DNA from: Candidatus Baldrarchaeota archaeon | GTDB lineage: Archaea; Asgardarchaeota; Baldrarchaeia; Baldrarchaeales; DXJG01 | Direction of reading: 5' to 3' | Length of the DNA: 12,232 nucleotides | Assembly (NCBI GenBank): GCA_030587435.1 | Contig: JAUQZC010000158.1 | Location: 1 to 12,232 of the forward strand | In this document: piece after piece, positions 1-6,259 of the stretch | How the letters are laid out: each line of letters begins with the position of its first letter | Numbering within the stretch: the first letter of the stretch is position 1 | Program-made: the position numbers and the translations under genes | The notes under the pieces: generated by a model | The model's input: the letters and a program-made list of their open reading frames with translations, nothing else | Database searches by the model: none | What the model was told of the DNA's origin: nothing

Positions 1-489
1 TTTCCGGTTGATGCTAGAAAAGCTGCTGAAAAGGCTCCTATGATTCCCTCTCCTGTGCCACTAACCTCAACCAGAATAATATTGTTCGCTTTTGCTATTC
101 TATAAACATCCTGCTTTTTGATTTTGAATTTTTAGCTTTAAAGGCCAAGTTGATGGCATCTTTATTTGCAGAATTTTTGGGACATAAGATGCCTGCATTA
201 CTTCCTGGTAGTTGCAATTCTTTAACTGTTGATACCACTAAATTAACTATTTTATCAATTTCAAATTCATGGTCTACTTGGGCTATAATGCATTTGGCAC
301 CATTATTTGATGTAAATTTAATGGTAGGAAGTTTAGCTAGTTGATGTCTTGTAACAGCTATAACTTTGACCTTAAGTTTTTCACGAAGTCTTCTTGCAGC
401 TTCCCTAGCTACTCTACCAGTTCCTAGTTTTGTTCCTTTCATATTTTGTTTTTGCCATCTGTATCGTCAATTCCAATGCATATCCTCAA
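1..489 (-). pseudogene. Frameshifted IGIDDTD-family protein (TiaS N-terminal-domain-like), truncated by window edge
   Basis: Read on the minus strand, three frames in succession give one coherent protein. From a TTG at 489 the first frame reads MRICIGIDDTDGKNK. A second frame (from about 442 to 130) continues with GTGRVAREAARRL, VIAVTRHQLAKLP and NSANKDAINLAF. A third frame (about 133 to 1) continues with KQDVYRIAKAN and VSGTGEGIIGA and runs off the window. IGIDDTD, GTGR.AR, TRHQL and a late GTG.GIIGA are, from family knowledge, the ordered landmarks of small proteins sharing the IGIDDTD signature with the N-terminal domain of TiaS (tRNA-Ile2 agmatinylcytidine synthetase); the function of the stand-alone version is not clear to me. 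Both frame changes are in the -1 sense, as single-base deletions would produce, and both lie in A-rich runs (about 443-460 and 112-130). It is therefore a pseudogene or a sequence with two base-call errors. Family membership is fairly sure; true inactivation is not. Confidence 0.6.
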
Positions 490-592
490 GGTACGCCCTT
501 CTCATGTTTTAGCGAAATCTAACTAACAGGTTGATCACTTAGAGTATTTTAAGTTATTTAATCAAAAACATTTGATTATTAGCTTTGTTTTA

Positions 593-802
593 TCATTTTT
601 TACCATTTTTAGGTGCCATTTTCCTAAAGAGTAGGTCAAATTCGGAAACTTTGTTTACTGTTTTGATAAATTTATCTGCTAATTGTAAGAATTTTCTTTC
701 TCATAGCTGTATATAAACCCTGAAATTATTATTTAATCAGGTATATAACGAATTATAGTTTTCTCTAAGTTTGTTGTCGAATTGTTTCTCTAATCCTTCC
801 AT
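593..802 (-). pseudogene. Possible decayed small ORF with two in-frame TGA codons
   Basis: An ATG at 802, just after the aminotransferase stop at 820, opens a 70-codon frame ending at TGA 593-595. It is interrupted by TGA after 21 codons and again after 11 more. The segments read like soluble helical protein: MEGLEKQFDNKLRENYNSLY, then KFLQLADKFIKTVNKVSEFD and LLFRKMAPKNGKK. I do not recognise a family. The uninterrupted 35-codon tail could arise by chance in AT-rich DNA, so this is only a suggestion of a decayed gene. It sits next to another broken gene, which makes decay of this end of the window more plausible. Confidence 0.25.
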
Positions 803-819
803 ATCAGTAATTCTTAGTT

Positions 820-1884
820 TTATTGTTTTCCACATAGTTCTTCCGCCAGCTTATTTATTATGTCGATTCCTTTTTCGAGCATGGAGGAGGTTAAGGAAAT
901 TCTAATATGTGAATTATAGTTTCCAAATGCTTCTCCAGGGAAAATTCCTACACCTTTTCTAAGTAGTTTATAAGCAAAAGTTTGCCCAGAGATATTGTTT
1001 TTTAATCTGGGGAAAATATAAAATGCTCCGTCCGGCTCAACGAATTCAAATAATTCTTTATTTAATTTCTTCTTTACTAACTCAACTCTTCTTTTGTAAA
1101 TGTTAACTATTTTTCTCTTGATCTCCTCTCTGATTTCTAGCGCTTTTATTGCTGCTGATTGGACGAATTTGGGTACACACGTCACCATAATTTCTATGAA
1201 TTTCTGAATTTCTCCAATTTCTTTCTTATCAGCTATTGCATATCCGATTCTGAATCCCGTCATGCTGAAGGTTTTCGAAAAACTGTAAATGAATATTCCT
1301 TTTTCGTAGTTAAAGTCAAGTATGGAAACATATTTTTTGTTGAAAGTTATGTCTCTGTAAACTTCATCTGAAACAATTTTTGCATTTAATTCCGTTGCGA
1401 TGTCTAAAAGTTCCTTCATCTTTGTTTCTGGGATAGCTATCCCCGTTGGATTGTTAGGGTAATTTATGATGATTGTGTCTACATCTTTCTCGATTTCACC
1501 AAAATTGGGAAGCCATTTATCTTCAAGTGTTGTTTTAATGATTTGGATTTTCTTTCCGAATTTCTTTGCCATCTGTACATAGGTTGGCCAGTAAGGTGAA
1601 ATAATGGCTATCTTTTTTGAGAAGAAGAGTTGGGAGGCTACTAGAAACTTGGATCCTGGTGCTACTATTACTTCCTCAGGTTGTACTCCGTGTACTTCAG
1701 CTATTTTTTCTCTTAGCTCTTTTATTCCTCCGGTTGAAACATAAGTTGTTTCCCCTTTCTTGATAGAGTCTATTAGGGCTGAAATTATTCTTTCATCAAC
1801 GGGTATGTCTGGTTGACCTACGTCGAGTCTAATTTTCACTCCTAGCTCTGATAGCTGATTAAAGAAGTCATATATGTTAAACAT
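820..1884 (-). CDS. PLP-dependent class I/II aminotransferase
   Basis: A 354-aa fold-type I, pyridoxal-phosphate-dependent aminotransferase of the aspartate/aromatic/alanine-transaminase-like group, expected to be cytosolic and to move an amino group between an amino acid and a 2-oxo acid. Visible landmarks are the N-terminal VGQPDIP (22-28), the cofactor-binding NYPNNPTG (141-148), SDEVY with D173, the Schiff-base lysine K204 in SFSKTFSMTGFRIGY, and R328 in HIRISL, the expected substrate carboxylate-binding arginine. The N-terminal arm is short for the roughly 390-aa families, but the catalytic core is complete. The start is firm: GGAGGT at 1891-1896 lies six bases before the ATG. Substrate cannot be read from the sequence. 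It is transcribed away from a long upstream region holding small hairpins. The neighbours give no pathway clue. Confidence 0.9.
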   Translation of the reverse strand: MFNIYDFFNQLSELGVKIRLDVGQPDIPVDERIISALIDSIKKGETTYVSTGGIKELREKIAEVHGVQPEEVIVAPGSKFLVASQLFFSKKIAIISPYWPTYVQMAKKFGKKIQIIKTTLEDKWLPNFGEIEKDVDTIIINYPNNPTGIAIPETKMKELLDIATELNAKIVSDEVYRDITFNKKYVSILDFNYEKGIFIYSFSKTFSMTGFRIGYAIADKKEIGEIQKFIEIMVTCVPKFVQSAAIKALEIREEIKRKIVNIYKRRVELVKKKLNKELFEFVEPDGAFYIFPRLKNNISGQTFAYKLLRKGVGIFPGEAFGNYNSHIRISLTSSMLEKGIDIINKLAEELCGKQ

Positions 1885-1896
1885 TTTTCTACCTCC

Positions 1897-2395
1897 TATA
1901 TGTTCCGTCGTTTAAAGTCAGACAATAGTCGTGACATGTGGGAACGGACATGTTGTTTCAAGGTGGTTGCAGTGAAGTTTGCGGTCTGAAATATTTGGAG
2001 GGGGAGGTAGTTTGTTTTTAAAACAGATTTAAACTTTTTGATACCTTTGCAACCTAATTCTCTTAAAGGATAAAATAAAAAGCAGAGCAATCAAGCGGCT
2101 TTACTTTAATCTCAAGACGAGATATTGTTGTAAGCTTCCATAAACCTTGAAAATTCATATTCTTTACTTAAATTGATTTAATTGATTCACAAAGACTGTG
2201 ATATTCGAAGTTTTAGGTTGCCATTTCACAGGACCTCAATTAACAACCAACAGCTAACATACAGCTCCAATTTTACTCGTGGTTTTACTTAAGCAGGATC
2301 CTTGCCCACCGATTAGATCAGCAGAGAATACTGAAATTAACGAAAACATTACTCGTCAAGTTTGCTTAATTATTTTGAATTTCCTTGAATTCAGT
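1897..2395. other. About 500 nt without a convincing gene
   Basis: Between the aminotransferase start and the aldolase stop I see no gene I would defend. A 64-codon minus frame (1896-2090) has no Shine-Dalgarno site and no recognisable motif. The stretch holds TATA-like sequences for the aminotransferase (best at 2026-2035), two small hairpins near its start (1917-1935 and 1934-1953) and a 5-bp stem with a 5-nt loop at 2109-2123 (ATCTC/GAGAT). Confidence 0.6.
2026..2035 (-). promoter_or_regulatory. Candidate TATA box for the aminotransferase
   Basis: The minus strand reads AGTTTAAATC here. A start about 25 nt downstream would give a leader of about 120 nt, unusually long for archaea. Other TATA-like stretches at 2013-2025 and 1987-1999 would give shorter leaders, so the choice is uncertain. 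Confidence 0.3.
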
Positions 2396-3043
2396 TTACT
2401 GAGATTTCTGTTTTAGTCTATATAGGTTCTTTTCTGCTTCTATAACTTTTTCCGGTATTAATTTAGGTTCTCCTATAAGTTTTGAAAGCAGATATATTTT
2501 TGCTGTTCTTTCAACACAGATTAAAACTTCCAGAGCATCCTCTAAATCTTTTCCACATGTTATGATTCCATGATTCATGAGAAGTGCTGCTTTTCTATCG
2601 CCTAACGCTTCAACAACATTGTTTGCAAGCTCTCTTGTTCCCGGGGGAGCATATTTAGCTACTTCAACCTCTCCACCAGTAAGTATGATCATTTCCTCCA
2701 CTACTGGAGGTATAGCAACGCCAACCACAGCAAAAACAGATGAGTAAACTGGGTGAGCATGGATTACAGCTTTCACATCCTTTCTACTTTTATAAATAGC
2801 TAAGTGCATTGGTGTTTCAATTGAAGGATGCCCTCTTCCCTCTATTACCTTTCTTTTTTCATCTATTACTAAGATGTCTTCTGGTTTTAGCGCTGCTTTT
2901 CTTACGCCGCTGGGCGTTATTAGGAAAAGATTTTCTTCCGGTATTCTTACACTGATGTTGCCTGCATTACCATATGTTAAACCTTTTTCATCTAATATTC
3001 GAAACGTTTCAGCAATTTTTTGTCTTAAATCGGGATACAACAT
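2396..3043 (-). CDS. Class II aldolase/adducin family protein, fuculose-1-phosphate aldolase-like
   Basis: A 215-aa cytosolic, metal-dependent aldolase of the FucA/AraD/MtnB superfamily, full length for the family (about 200-220 aa). It shows the phosphate-binding GNAGNIS (25-31) and TPSG (43-46), the acid/base glutamate E76 in SIETPMH, and the zinc ligands H95, H97 (HAHP) and H158 (NHG). These line up with E73, H92, H94 and H155 of E. coli FucA. Such enzymes cleave a ketose 1-phosphate into dihydroxyacetone phosphate and an aldehyde. In the methanogen Methanocaldococcus a homologue supplies lactaldehyde towards F420, but relatives act as epimerases or methylthioribulose-1-phosphate dehydratases, so the substrate is open. 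GAGGT at 3051-3055 lies seven bases before the ATG, and a good TATA box lies just upstream. It appears monocistronic, divergent from the PfpI gene. Confidence 0.88.
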   Translation of the reverse strand: MLYPDLRQKIAETFRILDEKGLTYGNAGNISVRIPEENLFLITPSGVRKAALKPEDILVIDEKRKVIEGRGHPSIETPMHLAIYKSRKDVKAVIHAHPVYSSVFAVVGVAIPPVVEEMIILTGGEVEVAKYAPPGTRELANNVVEALGDRKAALLMNHGIITCGKDLEDALEVLICVERTAKIYLLSKLIGEPKLIPEKVIEAEKNLYRLKQKSQ

Positions 3044-3073
3044 GGCTTATACCTCAACAAACTGCTCAACTCA

Positions 3074-3082
3074 TATATTTAA
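3074..3082 (-). promoter_or_regulatory. TATA box of the class II aldolase gene
   Basis: The minus strand reads TTAAATATA. Its centre is about 35 nt before the ATG at 3043, so transcription should begin near 3052, giving a very short leader that just holds the GAGGT ribosome-binding site. This is typical archaeal promoter geometry. Confidence 0.55.
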
Positions 3083-3149
3083 GTCAGTTTTAGAAAACTT
3101 CGCTGAAAATCTTGACCACTTTCATCAACCAGCTCAACACTATAAAGTT

Positions 3150-3167
3150 TACCATAATTTAATGGTA
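3150..3167. repeat. 18-bp inverted repeat, possible operator
   Basis: TACCATAATTTAATGGTA: two 6-bp arms (TACCAT/ATGGTA) around an AATTTA centre. It lies about 70 nt upstream of the aldolase TATA box and 290 nt upstream of the PfpI TATA box, a position open to a dimeric regulator. No function is demonstrated by the sequence. Confidence 0.4.
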
Positions 3168-3439
3168 ACGTTCGCTAAATGCAACGTGAAACGAGTCGAA
3201 GAATATGCTGTACATGTGGGAACATTACCATTATGCCTCCTCATTATGTAATTTTAGGTTTTAAAACATCAAATAACATTTCAAAGACCCCAATTTATTG
3301 TCAAAATTAAATTGCTCACTATCGATTACCTCTTTGTAGCATTACTGCAAATTCGCTCAATATTTCTTAACACTTTCCATATAACGGTAAAATGGGAGAA
3401 ACATCCTTATGAAACAACCGTTGCTTTAATAAAAAATAA

Positions 3440-3450
3440 GTTTATATTTT
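3440..3450 (+). promoter_or_regulatory. TATA box of the PfpI-family gene
   Basis: GTTTATATTTT preceded by an A-rich stretch (AAAAAATAA) that could serve as the BRE. A start about 25 nt downstream (near 3470) leaves a leader of about 13 nt containing GGGGATGA (3472-3479) before the ATG at 3483. Confidence 0.6.
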
Positions 3451-3482
3451 TGTTGACAAACTTTATAGATCGGGGATGAACC

Positions 3483-4037
3483 ATGGCTAAGAAAGTTTTG
3501 ATTATCGCTGGGGATGGAGTAGAAGCTCAAGAAATCTTCTACCCGTATTACCGGTTAAAAGAAGAGGGCTTTGAGGTCCACGTTGCAGCTCCAACCAAAA
3601 AGGATGTGCTTTTTACAGTTGTCCATGATTTTGAGCCTGGATGGGAAACTTACAGTGAAAAGCTGGGTTACAGGTTTCCATGGGTTACATTAGCGTTTAA
3701 AGATGTTAAACCAGAAGAATACGATGGATTAGTGATTCCAGGCGGTAGGGCTCCTGAGTTTATAAGAACCAAGCCCGAACTTGAAAACATTGTTAAACAT
3801 TTCTTTGAAGCTAACAAGCCTGTTGCAGCCATATGTCACGGGCCTCTGGTCTTAACGGCTTACAACTTGGTGAAAGGTAAAAGAGTAACGTGCTACATTG
3901 CGGTTAAACCAGATGTTGAACGTGCAGGGGCAACCTATGTGGATGAAGAAGTAGTTGTAGATGGAAACTTGGTGACTAGTAGAGCTTGGCCAGACTTACC
4001 AGCATTTATGAGAGAATTCATAAAACTACTAAAATAA
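3483..4037 (+). CDS. DJ-1/PfpI family protein
   Basis: A 184-aa cytosolic protein of the DJ-1/PfpI (glutamine-amidotransferase-like) superfamily. The nucleophile elbow is AICHGP with C118 and H119, and E14 in DGVEAQEI matches the conserved glutamate that tunes the cysteine. VIPGGRAPEFIR (84-95) precedes the elbow as in PfpI-type proteases. Residues 45-75 form an insertion (HDFEPGWETY, then GYRFPWVTLAF) seen in a bacterial and archaeal subgroup longer than Pyrococcus PfpI (166 aa). The tail VVVDGNLVTSRAWPDLP is also typical. Members have been assigned protease, glyoxalase/deglycase or chaperone roles; which applies here cannot be decided. The start is supported by a TATA box at 3440-3450 and GGGGATGA just before the ATG. 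A T-rich terminator follows at once, so it is probably monocistronic. Confidence 0.9.
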   Translation: MAKKVLIIAGDGVEAQEIFYPYYRLKEEGFEVHVAAPTKKDVLFTVVHDFEPGWETYSEKLGYRFPWVTLAFKDVKPEEYDGLVIPGGRAPEFIRTKPELENIVKHFFEANKPVAAICHGPLVLTAYNLVKGKRVTCYIAVKPDVERAGATYVDEEVVVDGNLVTSRAWPDLPAFMREFIKLLK

Positions 4038-4039
4038 AT

Positions 4040-4055
4040 CTCCCTTTTATTTTTG
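4040..4055 (+). terminator. Oligo-T terminator after the PfpI-family gene
   Basis: TCCCTTTTATTTTTGG begins three bases after the stop codon. T-runs without an obvious stem are the usual archaeal intrinsic termination signal. Confidence 0.45.
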
Positions 4056-4067
4056 GTTTGCAGTAAA

Positions 4068-4077
4068 TGTTTTAAGA
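4068..4077 (+). promoter_or_regulatory. Weak TATA-like box before the small membrane-protein gene
   Basis: TGTTTTAAGA. A start about 26 nt downstream falls near 4099, just before the ATG at 4105. This favours that start over the GTG at 4081, which would lie upstream of the transcript start. Confidence 0.3.
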
Positions 4078-4104
4078 TTTGTGAAGTATTTTATTTTGGT
4101 GTTG

Positions 4105-4467
4105 ATGTTGCCTTTTCCAAGAAGAACTAATTGGAGTACTTTAATTAACCTTGTATTGAAGCTGCCTCCTCACAGAGATGTTAAGGTTTGGAAATGGGAG
4201 GTCCCCCATCCTTTAGAAAGCGGATTTAAAAAATCTATTGGCGATCCTTTTGGGCAAAAAGCAGATTATAGATTAATTTTAAGAGATGGGCGAAGCATCC
4301 ATGTTAGGGAATATGACAAATTTTATCGCGTTCATTGGGATAAAATGGATCCTCGCGCTAATCCGATTGCCCATTTAGCAAAAGATGCACCACACTGGCT
4401 ACTAGCTCTAGCGTTAGTAACATTAGGGATTATCGGTAGATTGTGGCAAATCCGATCAAAAGACTGA
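4105..4467 (+). CDS. Hypothetical protein with C-terminal membrane helix
   Basis: I do not recognise this 120-aa protein. It begins with a basic stretch (MLPFPRRTNW), continues with a soluble part rich in Trp, Pro, His and charged residues (VKVWKWEVPHPLESGF, RDGRSIHVREYDKFYRVHW, MDPRANPIAHLAKDAP), and ends in one hydrophobic segment at about 98-113 (WLLALALVTLGIIGRLW) followed by a short basic tail. The last feature suggests a tail-anchored protein with its bulk in the cytoplasm. The patterned conserved-looking motifs HVREYD and DPRANPIAHL suggest a real gene family. The frame can be opened eight codons earlier at a GTG (4081), but the ATG fits the promoter position better; no strong Shine-Dalgarno site is visible. 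It lies between PfpI and the methyltransferase without overlap. Confidence 0.65.
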   Translation: MLPFPRRTNWSTLINLVLKLPPHRDVKVWKWEVPHPLESGFKKSIGDPFGQKADYRLILRDGRSIHVREYDKFYRVHWDKMDPRANPIAHLAKDAPHWLLALALVTLGIIGRLWQIRSKD

Positions 4468-4507
4468 GATGAATTTTATACATAGACTTTTAAAATTGGA
4501 TTAAACA

Positions 4508-4518
4508 GTTTATATTAA
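4508..4518 (+). promoter_or_regulatory. TATA box of the methyltransferase gene
   Basis: GTTTATATTAA, centre about 4513. The predicted transcript start near 4538 leaves an 18-nt leader containing GGAGG (4543-4547) before the TTG at 4556. Confidence 0.55.
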
Positions 4519-4555
4519 CTTGTTGTTGTATTGTTTGTGATTGGAGGAATCCCGT

Positions 4556-5275
4556 TTGAGGAGAGACGTTTTTGGCAAAGCTTTATTCGATTATTTTCAT
4601 GGGAAAACTAGTAGGCTTTTTGTTAGGAGAGACGATGATTACGTAAGCGTTGAGCCTCTAGAATTGTATTTTTCTAATTATGAGAAATGGTCTTCTTTGG
4701 AAAAGGAGTTACTTTCTCGTGTTAAAAGTTTGGTGTTAGATGCTGGCTGTGGCGCTGGAAGACATTTACTACACTTGCAGAGAAACGGGTTCAGAATTGT
4801 GGGAGTTGACATATCCGCAAATGCTATTAAGGTTTGTAAGGAAAGGGACGCGGTTCACGTAGTGATTGGGGCGATGTTGCATATGCCGTTTAGAGATTGC
4901 TGTTTTAATTCCATTATTTGTATGTTTAGTACGTTGGGGATATGTGGAGGACCTAATAAAACTTTAAGGTTGTTAAAGGAGTTGAATAGGATTTCTCGTA
5001 GAAATGCGTTGCTGTTAGCCGATTTGAATAACTCCCTCATGACCGATAAGGAAGATCATTTAAGATATCATGAATTAAATAGGGAGAAAAATAGGTCTGT
5101 AGGGCTTATAAGAATAAGATTTGAATATCAAGGTGAGGTTGGAGAATGGTTTGATTTATATTTGATGACTCCAAATGAAATAAGAGAATTATGCGAGAAG
5201 TCTGGGTGGAAAATGAGGAACATGTTACACGTAGAAGAGGCGTGGTACGGAGTAATTGCTGAGAAGCAAATATAG
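4556..5275 (+). CDS. Class I SAM-dependent methyltransferase
   Basis: A 239-aa cytosolic protein with the Rossmann-like methyltransferase core. Motif I is LVLDAGCGAGRH (59-70), which holds the SAM methionine part. D85 in IVGVDIS is the acidic residue expected to bind the ribose. The motif-II-like region is MPFRDCCFNSIICMFSTLG, with LLLADLNN at the end of the next strand. The C-terminal part (YHELNREKNRS, EWFDLYLMTPNEI) resembles Methyltransf_11/25-type enzymes, which act on small molecules or tRNA; the substrate is not predictable. The start is taken as TTG 4556 because GGAGG (4543-4547) sits eight bases upstream. An in-frame TTG at 4541 would add five residues (MEESR) but would place that site inside the gene. 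The next gene follows after 55 nt. Confidence 0.85.
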   Translation: MRRDVFGKALFDYFHGKTSRLFVRRDDDYVSVEPLELYFSNYEKWSSLEKELLSRVKSLVLDAGCGAGRHLLHLQRNGFRIVGVDISANAIKVCKERDAVHVVIGAMLHMPFRDCCFNSIICMFSTLGICGGPNKTLRLLKELNRISRRNALLLADLNNSLMTDKEDHLRYHELNREKNRSVGLIRIRFEYQGEVGEWFDLYLMTPNEIRELCEKSGWKMRNMLHVEEAWYGVIAEKQI

Positions 5276-5283
5276 TTTAAATG
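5275..5283 (+). promoter_or_regulatory. Candidate TATA box for the DUF3795-type gene
   Basis: GTTTAAATG overlaps the methyltransferase stop codon and would start transcription near 5305. A second candidate, GTTTAACTTTA at 5298-5308, would give an almost leaderless transcript at the ATG 5331. Read-through from the methyltransferase gene is also possible. Confidence 0.3.
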
Positions 5284-5330
5284 GAGAAAAGAAGACCGTT
5301 TAACTTTATTTGAGGGTTGAGGGGTGGTGT

Positions 5331-5600
5331 ATGATGGTTGAGGAAAAATTGGTTGCGCCATGTGGATTATATTGTGGTTGGTGTCCTTACTACCTTGTTG
5401 GGACTAAGGAGTTTTCGTGTCCTGGTTGTTGGGAGAGGAAGAAGTGTAACATTAGAGATTGCGCTAAAAGTAAGGGTTTGAAGCTCTGTACTTTTTGCCC
5501 AGAATTTCCGTGCGAAAAACTATATAAAATGTATCGTGACATGGAAAAATTCCTCGATGAAATAAAAAGAGACTTCCCAGACGGAATAAAGCTAGACTAG
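5331..5600 (+). CDS. DUF3795-type Cys-rich small protein
   Basis: An 89-aa protein whose first two thirds are packed with ten cysteines (11, 15, 18, 30, 33, 39, 44, 53, 56, 61). The pattern APCGLYCGWCPYY, CPGCW, CNIRDCAKSKGLKLC, then CPEFPCEKL is the signature I know from DUF3795 proteins, which are common in archaea and anaerobic bacteria and presumed to bind zinc or an iron-sulfur centre. Their role is not known. The C-terminal part is an acidic/basic helix (MYRDMEKFLDEIKRDF). The start is ATG 5331 or the adjacent ATG 5334, both just after GAGGGGTGG; a TTG at 5310 in frame would put that site inside the gene. A T-rich terminator follows. Confidence 0.82.
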   Translation: MMVEEKLVAPCGLYCGWCPYYLVGTKEFSCPGCWERKKCNIRDCAKSKGLKLCTFCPEFPCEKLYKMYRDMEKFLDEIKRDFPDGIKLD

Positions 5601-5621
5601 CCGATGTTTCAAGCTTAGGAA

Positions 5622-5636
5622 CTTTTTAAATTTTCT
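5622..5636 (+). terminator. T-rich terminator after the DUF3795-type gene
   Basis: CTTTTTAAATTTTCT, two T-runs 22 nt after the stop codon, before the promoter of the next gene. Confidence 0.4.
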
Positions 5637-5710
5637 TCACGAATAGTTGAAGTATTTGCCTGGATATTCTGGTACGTTTGATAATTTTACAGTTTTAAAG
5701 AACGAGCGGT

Positions 5711-5719
5711 AAAATATAA
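5711..5719 (+). promoter_or_regulatory. TATA box of the zinc-ribbon gene
   Basis: AAAATATAA, predicted transcript start near 5741, 17 nt before the ATG at 5758. GGGGCGTG lies in the leader as a possible ribosome-binding site. Confidence 0.45.
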
Positions 5720-5757
5720 CTGAATAATTATGCTATGGAAATAATAGGGGCGTGTAG

Positions 5758-5994
5758 ATGATGGTTATGAAACCCGCCCTATTAAAGTTGATACGTAGGA
5801 GGTTGGGATTTTCTGAAATTGTCGATTTTCTTTTTGACCGGAAATTTCGTGATAAAAATAGATGTGCAAGGTGCGGTTCGCAGCAAATATATTTTAAAAT
5901 TGTCTTGGAGCGATGGGTTAGGGATAAGCTTGTTTCAAGGGTTGTCATACCTTATTGTAAAGAGTGTGGACTTAAAGAACTTTCTGTTTTCTAG
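5758..5994 (+). CDS. Small zinc-ribbon protein
   Basis: A 78-aa protein with two CxxC knuckles, CARC (36-39) and CKEC (67-70), 28 residues apart, in the usual zinc-ribbon spacing: CARCGSQ, a basic beta-rich middle (YFKIVLERWVRDKLVSRVVIPY), then CKECGLKE. The N-terminal 30 residues are basic and helical (LLKLIRRRLGF). I do not recognise a named family. Zinc binding is likely, and the charge would suit nucleic-acid binding, but that is inference. Three in-frame ATG codons stand near the start (5758, 5761, 5767), and GGGGCGTG upstream fits the first two. It has its own TATA box, and a strong T-run follows it at 6070-6088. Confidence 0.65.
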   Translation: MMVMKPALLKLIRRRLGFSEIVDFLFDRKFRDKNRCARCGSQQIYFKIVLERWVRDKLVSRVVIPYCKECGLKELSVF

Positions 5995-6069
5995 TTGGTT
6001 TTGGGAGTTTAAATTTAATTGTATCTTATTTATTTAGTGTAATAAGTTATTTGTTGGCCTTATTTCTAA

Positions 6070-6088
6070 TTTTTCTCAATATTTTTTT
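6070..6088 (+). terminator. Oligo-T terminator after the zinc-ribbon gene
   Basis: T5 (6070-6074) and T7 (6082-6088) in a T-rich stretch, about 75 nt after the stop codon and well before the ribonucleotide reductase promoter. Confidence 0.45.
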
Positions 6089-6118
6089 GGTTTATATCGG
6101 TTATATTGGCGTAGGATA

Positions 6119-6147
6119 AGTTATAAATGCGAAAAGTATATAACTGT
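6119..6147 (+). promoter_or_regulatory. Two tandem TATA-like boxes far upstream of nrdJ
   Basis: AGTTATAAATG (6119-6129) and AAGTATATAACTG (6136-6148). Both resemble archaeal TATA boxes and would start transcripts near 6150 and 6167, more than 100 nt before nrdJ. They could drive a longer nrdJ leader or the 19-codon frame at 6183-6242. Confidence 0.35.
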
Positions 6148-6182
6148 TAGTCATTTTCCTTATCAGTGAGAGGGTCTAATTC

Positions 6183-6242
6183 ATGGAATCATTGTTTCAC
6201 GTGAATTTGTATTATTGGGTTTCTAATATCGAAATTTCTTGA
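6183..6242 (+). CDS. Possible 19-codon upstream reading frame in the nrdJ leader
   Basis: ATG at 6183 opens MESLFHVNLYYWVSNIEIS and ends at TGA 6240-6242. GAGAGGG lies eight bases before it and two TATA-like boxes are at a workable distance upstream. No family is recognised. It could be a leader peptide or chance; nothing in the sequence proves translation. Confidence 0.2.
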   Translation: MESLFHVNLYYWVSNIEIS

Positions 6243-6249
6243 TAATATA

Positions 6250-6259
6250 CTTTTAAAAG
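6250..6259 (+). promoter_or_regulatory. TATA box of nrdJ
   Basis: CTTTTAAAAG, the core of a perfect 12-bp palindrome (ACTTTTAAAAGT, 6249-6260). The predicted start near 6280 leaves a leader of about 10 nt that holds GGAGG (6282-6286). Directly upstream, TATCGAAATTTCTTGATA (6226-6243) is an imperfect inverted repeat that could be an operator. Confidence 0.5.

Larger units (their letters stand above)
3056..3482. other. Divergent intergenic region between aldolase and PfpI-family gene
   Basis: About 430 nt separating two divergent genes. It contains the aldolase TATA box (3074-3082), an 18-bp inverted repeat (3150-3167) and the PfpI-gene TATA box (3440-3450). An open frame on the plus strand crossing from the aldolase into this region is a shadow without a ribosome-binding site. 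I see no RNA gene. Confidence 0.6.

Noticed and set aside
443..462. Programmed -1 frameshift at GGCAAAAACAAAATATG in the IGIDDTD gene
   Set aside because: The run resembles an A AAA AAC slip site, but in the reading frame it is preceded by C, so the heptamer does not fit, and the gene needs a second shift downstream.
1896..2090. 64-codon minus frame upstream of the aminotransferase
   Set aside because: No ribosome-binding site, no motif, and it overlaps the aminotransferase Shine-Dalgarno site and leader; probably chance.
1934..3223. Twelve-base repeat ACATGTGGGAAC at 1934-1945 and 3212-3223
   Set aside because: A 12-base match is expected by chance in a 12-kb AT-rich window, and the flanks show no similarity.
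2874..3251. 125-codon open frame on the plus strand across the aldolase start
   Set aside because: It overlaps the firm aldolase gene antisense, has no ribosome-binding site and no recognisable protein features.
5819..6037. 72-codon frame overlapping the zinc-ribbon gene
   Set aside because: It is an out-of-frame shadow with a hydrophobic chance tail; the zinc-ribbon frame has the CxxC pairs and the promoter.
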